This document shows positions 25,107 to 33,832 of a stretch of 64,000 nucleotides of DNA, in pieces. This stretch comes from GCA-003244245 sp049673305. GTDB taxonomy: Bacteria > Actinomycetota > Actinomycetes > Mycobacteriales > Pseudonocardiaceae. The stretch lies in contig JBATXM010000290.1 in assembly GCA_049673305.1 (NCBI GenBank), positions 1 to 64,000 of the forward strand, in the 5' to 3' direction. A program made the position numbers and the translations under genes. A model generated the notes under the pieces. That model made no database searches and had not been told where the DNA came from. It was given only the letters and a program-made list of their open reading frames with translations. Position 1 is the first letter of the stretch; the number at the start of each line of letters is the position of its first letter.

Positions 25107-25314
25107 GTAAGGCCGAGGTGAGCGAGATCCTCGCCGGCCGCCAGGTACGCGACGTGCAAGTGCTCGAACGCATCGCCGACGGGCTCGGAATACTCCGGGG
25201 GTGGAGGAACCGGACTCGCCGTCGGTCAAGGACGAAGTGGACGAGGGCAATGCCGTTGTCAGCACAGAGCACCGACGACGCCCGCGTGGACCCGGTTGCG
25301 GGGACAAACGGTGA
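25107..25314 (+). pseudogene. N-terminal fragment of an XRE regulator, internally deleted and frameshifted
   Basis: The frame reads EVSEILAGRQVRDVQVLERIA and then DGLGI, the recognition helix region of a family of actinobacterial XRE regulators. It then shifts to VEEPDSPSVKDEVDEGNAVV and STEHRR, a linker typical of the same proteins, and stops at 25312-25314. The N-terminus and the rest are missing. Its stop overlaps the start of the downstream kinase (GTGA), which suggests a former operon. Confidence 0.5.
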
Positions 25315-25898
25315 TCGTGCAGTTGGCCGGGCTGCCCGGCACCGGCAAAAGCTCGCTGGCCGCCGAACTTACCCACCGGCTGGACGGCAGCGCGTTGCTG
25401 CTGGACAAAGACCGCGTCCGGCACGCGCTGTTCGGTCCCCGGCACACGCTCTACACCCGCGAGCAGGACGACTTCTGCGTGAGCACCATGTTCCGGACCG
25501 CCGCCTGGCACCTGCGCCACACCCCCGACGCCGTGGTCATCTTCGACGGTCGCACCTGCTCCCGCGCCTATCAGGTCACCCAGGTGCGCTGGCTCGCTAC
25601 CCGCGCCCGGCAACCGTTGCGGCTCATCGAGTGTGTCTGTGCCGACGCCACCGTCGAACAACGGCTGGGCGCGGACATCGCCCGCGGCAGGCACCCCGCG
25701 ACCAACCGTGACATCGACTTGTACCGGCGGCTGAAGGCCAGCGCCGATCCGATCCCCGAGCCAAAACTGCTCCTGGACACTACCCAGCCCCTGCCCGAAT
25801 GCGCCAACCAAGCGCTGGCGTACCTGCACCATCCCCTCCATACTGACCCCGACCCGGTCCGCGCCATCACTGGTCACCCACAGCACGGTGCACCATAA
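25311..25898 (+). CDS. AAA-type P-loop small-molecule kinase
   Basis: A protein of about 195 residues starting VIVQLAGLPGTGKSSLAAEL, a Walker A motif of the chloramphenicol-phosphotransferase/zeta-like kinase group. LLLDKDRVRHALFG and VVIFDGRTCSRAYQ follow, with Arg residues of a LID-like region (RLGADIARGRHPATNRD). It probably transfers phosphate from ATP to a small molecule. It begins with a GTG that overlaps the stop of the XRE remnant and is followed by an APH-fold kinase 80 bases later. I place the start at 25311 rather than the TTG at 25296. Confidence 0.7.
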   Translation: MIVQLAGLPGTGKSSLAAELTHRLDGSALLLDKDRVRHALFGPRHTLYTREQDDFCVSTMFRTAAWHLRHTPDAVVIFDGRTCSRAYQVTQVRWLATRARQPLRLIECVCADATVEQRLGADIARGRHPATNRDIDLYRRLKASADPIPEPKLLLDTTQPLPECANQALAYLHHPLHTDPDPVRAITGHPQHGAP

Positions 25899-25978
25899 GG
25901 ACTACCGGCAGTGTTCCGCACAGCCCGTGTCCACCGCGTCACTCACCGTCGAGGGAAGCCCCGATGCAGCTGATGTCT

Positions 25979-26899
25979 ACGGACCGCACCCAAGCTCCCA
26001 CAGCGCTTCTCGCCGAGCTGCGCCGCAACCGCATGACTAACGCGGCGCAGCTGAAACGAACCCTCGACGTGTGGGATCTACGCCCTCTCACCGGTGGACG
26101 TAACAACGACGTCTACTCCTGGACTGGGCCGCACGGCCTGACCTGCATCAAGGTCTACCAGGTCGACGAGCGGCGGCGTGTCCAGCGTGAGTGGCACGCC
26201 CTGACCCTGCTCGCCCGGCACGGCGCCGAGTACGCACCGGCCCCCTTATGGATTGACGAGGCATCCGACCAGCCTGCCATCGGCATGAGCCTGTTGCCCG
26301 GCTCTCCCCTGCTCGACGTTGACGACGTGCCGGGGGTACTCAAGGCACTCGCGGAGACCACCCGGGCCCTGCAGGACATCCCCCTGAGTGAGCCGCTGGC
26401 CACGTGGGACCGGATCGACACCGCCGAGCACTACATCACGCGCCTGATCGACGTGTGGCCCCGACAGCTCGCGGAACACGCCGATGACCTGCACACCGGC
26501 GACATGCTCACCCTGCTGCGCCGATGGCACAACAGCAGCGACGCGCAAACCCTGGCCCTCCCGGCCCGCTCCGTCTTCTCCCGCGGAGATTCCAACCTGG
26601 TGAACTGGCTACACGACGGCAACACCGTGCGTTGTGTCGACTTCGAGTTCTCCGGCCGCAGCGACGTCGCCTTCGACGCCGCCGACCAGATCGAGCACAT
26701 CAGCTCCCGCGCCATCCCCGACGACACCTGGTACGAACTGGAAGCCAACCTCGGCGTCGATCACCACAACAGGCAACGCTTCCACGCAGCGCAACGAACC
26801 TGCGCGTTGCGCTGGCTAGCCGTTCTGTGGAAACAGCGCCAGCGACGTGCAGAAGAATTCACCGTTCAACTCGACCGCGTGCGCCAACTCCAAAACTGA
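25979..26899 (+). CDS. Aminoglycoside-phosphotransferase-fold kinase
   Basis: A protein of about 306 residues with the APH/protein-kinase-like fold. The N-lobe has GGRNNDVYSWTG and LTCIKVYQV (with the ATP-binding Lys). The C-lobe has SVFSRGDSNLVNWLHDGNTV, where RGDSNLVN replaces the usual HGDxxxxN, and VRCVDFEFSGRSDVAFD, where DFE binds metal. The substrate is unknown. It follows the P-loop kinase in the same orientation, and a related remnant is at 4184. The in-frame ATG at 25964 is an alternative start; ATG 25979 begins MSTDRTQ. Confidence 0.7.
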   Translation, partial: TDRTQAPTALLAELRRNRMTNAAQLKRTLDVWDLRPLTGGRNNDVYSWTGPHGLTCIKVYQVDERRRVQREWHALTLLARHGAEYAPAPLWIDEASDQPAIGMSLLPGSPLLDVDDVPGVLKALAETTRALQDIPLSEPLATWDRIDTAEHYITRLIDVWPRQLAEHADDLHTGDMLTLLRRWHNSSDAQTLALPARSVFSRGDSNLVNWLHDGNTVRCVDFEFSGRSDVAFDAADQIEHISSRAIPDDTWYELEANLGVDHHNRQRFHAAQRTCALRWLAVLWKQRQRRAEEFTVQLDRVRQLQN

Positions 26900-26947
26900 C
26901 CACAGAGACAGCTTGCCTCTTGCCGACGCCGGAGACTGACGCTCGGG

Positions 26948-28408
26948 TCAGGCGGCGTGGGTGGCGCGGAGTTGGTCGTGCAGGGACCGGACCGGGGCTG
27001 GACGGTGGGTGGGGGGCAGTGCGGCGAGGTCGGCTTCCAACCGGCGCAGCACCAGCGCGCAGCCGCGGGAGCGGACGGTGGGCAGCCGGCGCAGTGCGGT
27101 GAGGCCGGCGGGTACCGCTCGGTCCAGGTCACCGGTCGCGACGTGCGCCCGGGCCAGCCATGCGGCGTGGTACACGGCGCCGTGTGGGGTGGTGGCGGGA
27201 TCGGTGGTGGTGCGGCTGAGGATCGCGTCCGCGCCGTCGAGCAGGCGGTGGCTTTCCCGAGAGGTGACTGCGGCCAGGGTGAGCGCGCCCTGGGCAAGCT
27301 CACCGTCCAAGGCACCCGGTCCGAACCAGGTCAGCCAAGGCGGGCGGCCCTCCAGCGCGCCCGGGGTGTCGAGCAGGGCGCGGGCCTCGTCCGCAGCGGC
27401 ATGGAAACCATGCGCGTTCCCGGCCGCCGCCTGAGCCAGCGCAAACCGGCTGGCAGCCAGCGCGCGCACTGCGGCGGGGGTGGACCGGGCCGCCTCATGC
27501 GCGGCGTTGGCCAGCTCGACCCCATCCCGGGCGGCCCGGCCCAGGTCGATGCCAGCAGCCAGCCGACCCCGGTGCACGACGGTCCCGCTCATGCTGACCA
27601 GCAGGTACACCCCCCCTGACCGGTCGCCCGCAGTGTGCGCGGCGTGCAACCCGCTGGTGAAATACCGCTGAGACCGGCCGTATTCGCCCGCGTCGTGGGC
27701 CAGCCAGCCCGCCACCTGGGACAGCTGGCCCCACTCGGCCAGCAGCCGGTTGGCGACCGCTGCGTGGGGGAACCCTGGCTTGGCGGAGCAGCGTGGCGAC
27801 AGAGGTCAACTGGTGGTGGACCAAGCGCAGGTTGTCCTCATGCCCACCCTCGGCGTTGCCGAGGGCGCGAAGCCCAGCGTTGGCAGCGGTGATCGCTTCC
27901 ACCATGGCGGCGGTGACGGTCATGGTACGCCTGCCGTCAACCAGCGCGACGAAGGAACCCCCCGGGTGCTGAGGTGGTCGACATAGGCCCAGGCCGGTGC
28001 GGTGAGCGTGGCCCCGCTGGTCGCGAGGAAGTTGCGGCGGTCCATTCCGATAGCGCCTCCGGTGCGACCGAGCCAGTCATCCAACACCTGCACGGTACCT
28101 GCCGGACTCCAGGGCAGGTCCATCCCGGCATCGGCGGCCACCCACAACTCGGCCGGCGTGGCCCGACCAGACCACAGCTCCTCGAAACAGACCTCCCGGC
28201 CCAGGGTGTCGGAGATCAGGTGGGCCACTACGGTCGGCAACGGGCCACGGGGCAACCGGTCGTAACGCACCCAGTCCGACACGGTGCTCCGAGCGACAAA
28301 GCCGGGCCCAAGCACGCTGTTCACCGCCTCGGCCAGCAGGCTGGGCGACCAGGCAAGCTCACCCATCAACGCCCCCAACACCGCATTACCCTGCTGGTCA
28401 ACCCCCAT
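26948..28408 (-). pseudogene. XRE/TPR-type regulator split by two frameshifts
   Basis: Three consecutive minus-strand frames form one protein. The first (28408 to about 27960) holds a DNA-binding domain (SVLGPGFVARSTVSDWVRYD) and DRRNFLATSGATLTAPAWAY. The second (about 27960-27770) has MTVTAAMVEAITAANAGLRA and LVHHQLTSVATLLRQ. The third (about 27765-26948) has FPHAAVANRLLAEWGQLSQV followed by TPR-like helices to the end. The shifts fall at a run of six C (27958-27963) and at a run of five G near 27765. Joined, it is a normal regulator of about 485 residues. It is either a young pseudogene or carries indel errors in homopolymers. Confidence 0.7.
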
Positions 28409-28601
28409 ACCACCCCTCCATCGGCCACTCGAAAACCAGCGTGCACTAAGGGTAAGAGGCCGCTGGGCCGTTCGGGGATCGTTCCCCCGCCGACTTCACG
28501 ATCGCGGCGGGGAAAGTCGGCGTCGCGGTGGCACTCGGTCTGCGCTTGGGCCAGGCCGAGGAGATAGCACCCTTCTCAGGAGAGCAGCCCGGAGCCTGGA
28601 G

Positions 28602-29519
28602 TTAAACCGTTACCCGGATCTGCCGCAGGATCGCCTCCGCGCCCTGCTCCAGCATGGTGTGGGCCAGCGTTTTGCCCAGCAGCTGGGCGTCCGCACCGGT
28701 CGCGGAAGCGAACACGCGCTGTGTCCCATCTAGGGATGTGACCTGCGCCGTCAACTTCAGCCCGGCTCCGGATGGCACCGCATACGCGCCTACCGGCACG
28801 GAGCAGCCGCCGTGCAACTCGGCCAGCAGCGCCCGCTCGGCAAGCACTGCGGCGTCGGTGACGGGGTCGCCGTAGGAGTTCAGCATCTCCACCAGCTCGG
28901 TGTCAGCGGCACGCAACTGAATGCCCATGGCCCCCTGCCCGGGAGAGGGCGGGAAATCATCAAGCGGGAGCAACTCGGTGATGTGCTCCGCCAACCCGAG
29001 GCGCCGCAGGCCCGCCGCCGCCAGCACGACCGCGTCCAGTCCGGCCTTCACCTTCGCGAGCCTTGGCGGCACGTTCCCGCGAATGGGAACGATCGTGAGG
29101 TCTGGGCGCAGCGCCGTCAACTGCGCGATCCGCCTCGGCGACCCGGTGCCCACCCGAGCACCGCGCCGCAGCCCGGCCAGCGTCGAACCACACAGGGCGT
29201 CATGGAGGTCTTCCCTCGGCGGTGTCACCGCAAGGACCAGGCCCTCAGGCATCGCGGTCGGCAGATCCTTCATGCTGTGCACCGCGATGTCGATCCGGCC
29301 CTCCAGCAGCTCCTGTGCCAGCTGGTTGGTGAACGCACCGCTGCCACTCGCGCCGCTGACCACGCGCAATGAACTCTTGCGATCCCGGTCCCCGTCCGTC
29401 ATTACGATCCGGTTTGTGAACTTCACCACCGGACACGGACCGCCCAACCGGGCCAGGAACTCAGCCACCATCATCTGCGCGAGACGGCTGCCTCGGGCTC
29501 CCACGATCACGGTTTCCAT
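28602..29519 (-). CDS. hemC: Hydroxymethylbilane synthase (porphobilinogen deaminase)
   Basis: A 305-residue enzyme that joins four porphobilinogen molecules into hydroxymethylbilane in tetrapyrrole synthesis. Motifs are VIVGARGSRLAQ at the N-terminus, IDIAVHSMKDLPTAMPEGL, GTGSPRRIAQL, IRGNVPPRL and ELHGGCSVPVGAYA, where the Cys anchors the dipyrromethane cofactor. No other haem gene is near, so it may be a second copy or a displaced one. The canonical RGNVDTRL is changed to RGNVPPRL. It is divergent from a murA-like gene. The start at 29519 gives the family N-terminus; a TTG at 29570 is possible. No good ribosome binding site is seen. Confidence 0.9.
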   Translation of the reverse strand: METVIVGARGSRLAQMMVAEFLARLGGPCPVVKFTNRIVMTDGDRDRKSSLRVVSGASGSGAFTNQLAQELLEGRIDIAVHSMKDLPTAMPEGLVLAVTPPREDLHDALCGSTLAGLRRGARVGTGSPRRIAQLTALRPDLTIVPIRGNVPPRLAKVKAGLDAVVLAAAGLRRLGLAEHITELLPLDDFPPSPGQGAMGIQLRAADTELVEMLNSYGDPVTDAAVLAERALLAELHGGCSVPVGAYAVPSGAGLKLTAQVTSLDGTQRVFASATGADAQLLGKTLAHTMLEQGAEAILRQIRVTV

Positions 29520-29737
29520 ACCCGGGAGGCTACTGGGTGACGCCGCGAGTCCCGAATCAGTTTTCGTCAAGCGGGTCGTGTCGGGGTTGTTCCGGGGTTG
29601 TTCCGGTCACGCTGGTGCTACCGGGCACGACCGCCAGGCGAGCGGTACCGTAACTCCGCTGGGCGACTGTGGGACGCATCGCGCGCCTACTGGAGTCGCA
29701 AAACCGTGAGAATCCACCCAAGGAGTCTGCCTTCCCG

Positions 29738-31063
29738 ATGGCTGATGACAGCGACGCGTTACACCTGACAGGCGGTATCCCGCTTGGCGGAACGATCAAG
29801 ATCCGAGGCTCGAAGAACGCGGTTCCCAAGCTGATGGTCGCGGCGCTGCTGACCGAGGAACTTGTGCTCATCCAAAACATCTCGCAGATTGTCGACACCT
29901 GGCTGGTGACTGAGCTGCTTGAGCTGCTGGGGTGCAGCACCACGCAGCCGACGGACGGTCAACTGGGGATCGAGGCGCGGGACATCCACACCGCTGCGAC
30001 GCGCGATCTGGAATACTTCCACGTCAGGAGCCGAATCCCGGTCCTCACCTGCGCGCCGCTGCTGCACCGCACCGGTCACGCGGAGCTCTGGAAGCCCGGT
30101 GGCTGCAGTATTGGCGAGCGTCCGGTCGATCTGCATCTGGAGGTGCTTCGCGCGTTCGGCGCGGTGAGTGAGCGGACCGACACCGGCTTCAAGCTGACGG
30201 CCGAGGTAGGCGGGCTGCGGGGCGCAGTCGTGGAGCTGAAATACCCGAGCGTGGGTGCGACCGAGCAGTTCCTGCTCGGGGCGGTCGTCGCCGCGGGTGA
30301 CTCCGAGCTGCGCAACGCCGCGACCGAGCCGGAGATCATCGACCTGATCTCCATGCTTCAGCGCATGGGTGCGCTGATCACCGTGCAGCCCGATCGCGTT
30401 ATCCAGGTCACCGGTGTCTCCCGCCTGCGGGGAGTCTCGCACACCGTGATCCCGGACCGGCTCGAAGCGGCGTCCTGGGCGAGCCTCGCACTGGCGACTG
30501 ATGGACGGATCACTGTGCGCGGCGTCCGACAGGCTGATCTTGGGACGTATCTCAACGTCTACCGGCGCGCAGGTGGCGAGTTTGACTTCTCCAGTGACGG
30601 CAATGAGGTGACGTTTCGGCGGGAGAAGTCCATGCCGCGCCCGTTGGTCATTGAGACAGATGTGCATCCTGGCTTCATGACGGACTGGCAGTCGCCGATG
30701 GTCACCGCGCTGACGCAGGCAGACGGCGTGACGGTGCTGCACGAGACGGTGCACGAGAATCGGCTCGCGTACGGGAAGGCACTCCAGGCGCTCGGTGCCC
30801 AGGTGCAGCTCTTCACCGAGTGCCTCGGGCGCACTCCTTGTCGCTTCGGATCGAGAAATCATCAACACTCTGCCGTCGTGGTGGGGCCGACGAAGCTGCA
30901 AGGAACGAACGTGCATGTCCCGGACCTGCGGGCGGGCTTCTCCTACGTGCTGGCCGCACTCGCGGCGCAAGGTGACTCGACAGTGACAGGCATCTCTCTC
31001 CTGGACCGCGGCTACGAGAACTTCCGCGAGAAGCTGATCAGTATTGGGGCTAAGCTCCGCTGA
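29738..31063 (+). CDS. murA: UDP-N-acetylglucosamine 1-carboxyvinyltransferase (MurA paralogue)
   Basis: A 441-residue enolpyruvyl transferase: KIRGSKNAVPKLMVAALLTE at the N-terminus with the catalytic Lys-Asn, GGCSIGERPVDLHLEVLRAF with the PEP-reactive Cys, HPGFMTDWQSPMVTALTQAD, and RAGFSYVLAALAA near the end. It performs the first committed step of peptidoglycan synthesis. The active-site Cys is retained, so this is not the Asp form that resists fosfomycin. The position away from the atp/dcw genes suggests a second copy. AAGGAG precedes the start. Confidence 0.85.
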   Translation: MADDSDALHLTGGIPLGGTIKIRGSKNAVPKLMVAALLTEELVLIQNISQIVDTWLVTELLELLGCSTTQPTDGQLGIEARDIHTAATRDLEYFHVRSRIPVLTCAPLLHRTGHAELWKPGGCSIGERPVDLHLEVLRAFGAVSERTDTGFKLTAEVGGLRGAVVELKYPSVGATEQFLLGAVVAAGDSELRNAATEPEIIDLISMLQRMGALITVQPDRVIQVTGVSRLRGVSHTVIPDRLEAASWASLALATDGRITVRGVRQADLGTYLNVYRRAGGEFDFSSDGNEVTFRREKSMPRPLVIETDVHPGFMTDWQSPMVTALTQADGVTVLHETVHENRLAYGKALQALGAQVQLFTECLGRTPCRFGSRNHQHSAVVVGPTKLQGTNVHVPDLRAGFSYVLAALAAQGDSTVTGISLLDRGYENFREKLISIGAKLR

Positions 31064-31093
31064 ATGGCAAGAGATTGGGGTACCCTGGGCTAG

Positions 31094-31753
31094 GTGTTAC
31101 GAGCCCCGCCTGGGAGTCGGCTGGACCTCGTGCACCGTACCGGAGCGGCGGTGCTAGGGGCCGCCTTGTGCGTGTTCGGAATCCTTGGGTTCGTCGATCG
31201 GCTGAAGTTCCTCGCGATACATGGCAAAGTCGTACTCGGGCTGTCCTCGAACGGTTTGCTGTCAACGATCTCTCTGATCGTTGGCGTGGTCCTCATCGGC
31301 GCCGCGTTGCGTGGTGGTCGGATCTCTTCGACGATCACGGTGGGCGTGGGCCTCCTCTTCCTGCTCTCCGGCTTGCTCAACCTCACCGTTTTGGACACCA
31401 GGCTCAACCTGCTGGCGTTCCGGCTACCCAATGTCATCTTCAGCTTCATCGCTGGGATGTTGCTGTTGTTCCTCGGTGCCTACGGTCGGTTCAGTGGCGG
31501 CTTGTCGGTGGACAATCCTTACTACCAGCTACGGCATCGCGGCAAGCCGAGTTCCTGGACTGGAGAGCACCATCGCGATGAGGAGACCGAGCGGTTGATG
31601 GCTGCGGAGGTGGCGGTCGCCGAGGGGCACGCCACGCCCGAACAGGAGCGGCTGGTGCGTGAGGACGCGCAGCGCCGCGCCAATGAGGCGCGCCGGCGTG
31701 CCTGGGAGCTCTACGAAAGCCAGCAAGCACGCGACGACAGTGGTTCGACGTGA
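31094..31753 (+). CDS. Four-helix membrane protein (DUF4383-like)
   Basis: A 219-residue protein with four predicted membrane helices (about residues 15-135; segments GAAVLGAALCVFGILGFVD, LLSTISLIVGVVLIGAAL, VGVGLLFLLSGLLNLTVL and VIFSFIAGMLLLFLGAYG). A cytosolic C-terminal tail follows, rich in Glu and Arg, likely helical (ERLVREDAQRRANEARRRA). The topology and the first helix suit the DUF4383 family, of unknown function. The start is a GTG at 31094, eight bases after a possible -10 TACCCT, so the mRNA may be leaderless. Confidence 0.7.
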   Translation: MLRAPPGSRLDLVHRTGAAVLGAALCVFGILGFVDRLKFLAIHGKVVLGLSSNGLLSTISLIVGVVLIGAALRGGRISSTITVGVGLLFLLSGLLNLTVLDTRLNLLAFRLPNVIFSFIAGMLLLFLGAYGRFSGGLSVDNPYYQLRHRGKPSSWTGEHHRDEETERLMAAEVAVAEGHATPEQERLVREDAQRRANEARRRAWELYESQQARDDSGST

Positions 31754-31850
31754 ACTGAACCCCACTGGGGGGACGGCCATCGGGGGCGGGCACGATAGCG
31801 CGGTGCCCCACCAGCCACGCCCCCACCAACCTGGGTCCGGAAAGCGACGC

Positions 31851-33278
31851 GTGAAGCGTTTTCTGGCCCTGGCCACCCTGCTGGCGTTGTCGCCGACAGG
31901 GTGTATGGCTTCCCAGGAGAAGCCATCGAATGCAACACGTACGGGTGAGCCGTTCACCTTTCGCGTCCTCACCACCGGTCTGGCGGACCCGTGGGAGATC
32001 ACCTGGGGTCCTGATGGTTTTCTTTGGGTTACCGAGAAGTCGGGCAAGAGAGTAACCCGGGTGAACCCGTCGGACGGCTCGAAGAGCACCGTGATCACCA
32101 TAGCTGACGTATACTCCACTGAAAGCCAGGACGGTCTGCTCGGCATGGCATTTGCGCCAAACTTCCTAAAAGGAAACAATGACGTCTACCTTGCGTATAC
32201 CTACGACGCCGACCCTGGCCCCGCAGTCGATCGACGCGCCAAGATAGCCCGTTACACCTACGATCCGGCAACGCACACGTTGAGTCATCCGGTCGACGTG
32301 ATCACGGGTTTGTCGGCGAGCACAGACCACAATTCCGGGCGCCTACTGGTCGGACCTGACCAGAAACTTTACTACTCGATCGGAGACCAGGGAAACAACC
32401 AGTTCGAACGTTTCTGCAATCCGATCCGCGCGCAGGACACACCCACTGCCGACGACGTCAGTTCCCGAAATTGGGCGACATACGTCGGCAAGGTCCTGAG
32501 GCTCAATCTCGACGGCAGCGTTCCGGCGGATAACCCGGTGATCAGGGGAGTGCGGAGCCATATCTACTCGTATGGACACCGAAACCCGCAGGGTTTGGTC
32601 TTCGGGCCAGAAGGTCGACTCTTCTCGTCGGAGCACGGCCCTAAGGCCGACGATGAGATCAACTTGATTCAAGCCGGAAAGAACTACGGCTGGCCCTATG
32701 TTTCTGGTTTCAAAGACGATCAATCGTACGCGTATGCGAACTGGTCCGCATCGACCACGCCGCCGTGCGCCAGCCTGCACTACGACAGTTTTACGATCCC
32801 CCCATCCGTTCCCCAACAGAAGGAGACTTCCTGGAGCAGTCCGGACTATGTGGATCCCCTGAAGACGCTCTACACCGTTCCCAATGGTTATAATTTTAAG
32901 GATCCAGCGTGCGGTGTGCAGTCATACATCTGCTGGCCGTCGATCGCGCCCTCCAGTATCGATTACATGCCGGATGACCAGGGTGTATTTCCGGGCTGGC
33001 GCAACTCCCTGCTGGTCACCAGCCTAAAAAATGGCGCACTCTACTGCTTGCGGCTCACCCAAGACGGTGGCTCAGTCCAGGGTGATATCACGCAGTTCTT
33101 CAAGACGACAAATCGGTACCGTGATCTGGCGTTGAGCCCGGACCACCGAACTGTTTATATCGCCACGGACAGCACCGGGCGGGCGGGGCCCAAGTTCGGG
33201 CCCCCGACTGAAAAACTCGACAATCCCGGAGCGATTCTGGAGTTCACCTTCGTCGGCTCCGGGCAAGGTCGGCTTTAA
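31851..33278 (+). CDS. PQQ-dependent sugar/sorbosone dehydrogenase-like lipoprotein
   Basis: A protein of about 475 residues with a lipoprotein signal peptide (VKRFLALATLLALSPTGC; lipobox Cys at about residue 18), then a six-bladed beta-propeller of the soluble glucose/sorbosone dehydrogenase family: GLADPWEITWGPDGFLWVTE, QDGLLGMAFAPNF, STDHNSGRLLVGPDQKLYYS (with the catalytic-type HNSGRL), YGHRNPQGLVFGPEGRLFSSE and INLIQAGKNYGWPYVSG. It probably oxidises sugars outside the membrane. PQQ synthesis genes are not in the window. The start at GTG 31851 begins the signal peptide; the longer frame to 31659 lacks one. Confidence 0.8.
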   Translation: MKRFLALATLLALSPTGCMASQEKPSNATRTGEPFTFRVLTTGLADPWEITWGPDGFLWVTEKSGKRVTRVNPSDGSKSTVITIADVYSTESQDGLLGMAFAPNFLKGNNDVYLAYTYDADPGPAVDRRAKIARYTYDPATHTLSHPVDVITGLSASTDHNSGRLLVGPDQKLYYSIGDQGNNQFERFCNPIRAQDTPTADDVSSRNWATYVGKVLRLNLDGSVPADNPVIRGVRSHIYSYGHRNPQGLVFGPEGRLFSSEHGPKADDEINLIQAGKNYGWPYVSGFKDDQSYAYANWSASTTPPCASLHYDSFTIPPSVPQQKETSWSSPDYVDPLKTLYTVPNGYNFKDPACGVQSYICWPSIAPSSIDYMPDDQGVFPGWRNSLLVTSLKNGALYCLRLTQDGGSVQGDITQFFKTTNRYRDLALSPDHRTVYIATDSTGRAGPKFGPPTEKLDNPGAILEFTFVGSGQGRL

Positions 33279-33294
33279 CCGGCTAACGCGAACG

Positions 33295-33738
33295 TCATCC
33301 GCGCGCGATATAGAGGTCTCGGAGCAAGTTGGTCTCCAGCTCCATGTCCGCGATCCGAGCTTTGACCACGTCGCCCATGCTGACCATGCCGGCCAGCTTG
33401 CCGTTATCCACTACTGGCAGGTGACGGTAACGGGAAGCCGTCATCTGCTGCATCAGCCGCGTGATGCTGTCGTGCGGAGAGCAGACCGGAACGTTGCGTG
33501 ACATCACGTTGGTGACCTGCATGGTCAGCAGCTTGGCGCCGTACTTGCCGAGACCGCGGATGATGTCACGCTCAGTGATCGTGCCGACGATCGGCTGCTG
33601 CTCGTCCTCGTCGTGGACGACAAGTGCCCCGATCCGGGGCGGGCCGTTCAACCGGCCTATCGCTTCAGCGATGCTGGCGTCGACCTCAATGGTCTCGACC
33701 GATCGTCCCTTCGACTTCAGGATCTCCTCGACCTTCAT
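33295..33738 (-). CDS. CBS-domain-pair protein
   Basis: A 147-residue protein made of two CBS motifs: residues about 5-65 (VEEILKSKGRSVETIEVDAS to VGTITERDIIRGLGKYG) and 75-135 (VTNVMSRNVPVCSPHDSITR, RYRHLPVVDNGKLAGMVSMG). Such stand-alone pairs bind adenine nucleotides and act as energy or redox sensors; the partner is unknown. A strong GGGAGGGA precedes the ATG. The gene is convergent with the dehydrogenase-like lipoprotein, with only 16 bases between the stop codons. Confidence 0.9.
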   Translation of the reverse strand: MKVEEILKSKGRSVETIEVDASIAEAIGRLNGPPRIGALVVHDEDEQQPIVGTITERDIIRGLGKYGAKLLTMQVTNVMSRNVPVCSPHDSITRLMQQMTASRYRHLPVVDNGKLAGMVSMGDVVKARIADMELETNLLRDLYIARG

Positions 33739-33832
33739 TCAGTTCCCTCCCGACGGAGCAGGTACTTCCATAGTCCTCCGGGATGCGGGTTGCCCACCAG
33801 AGGATTTATTGAAGCACCCTGTGATACAGCAC

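Noticed and set aside
29738..31063. Fosfomycin-resistant MurA as a self-protection gene
   Set aside because: The active-site Cys in GGCSIGERP is retained, so there is no sign of the resistant Asp variant, and no fosfomycin-type genes are nearby.
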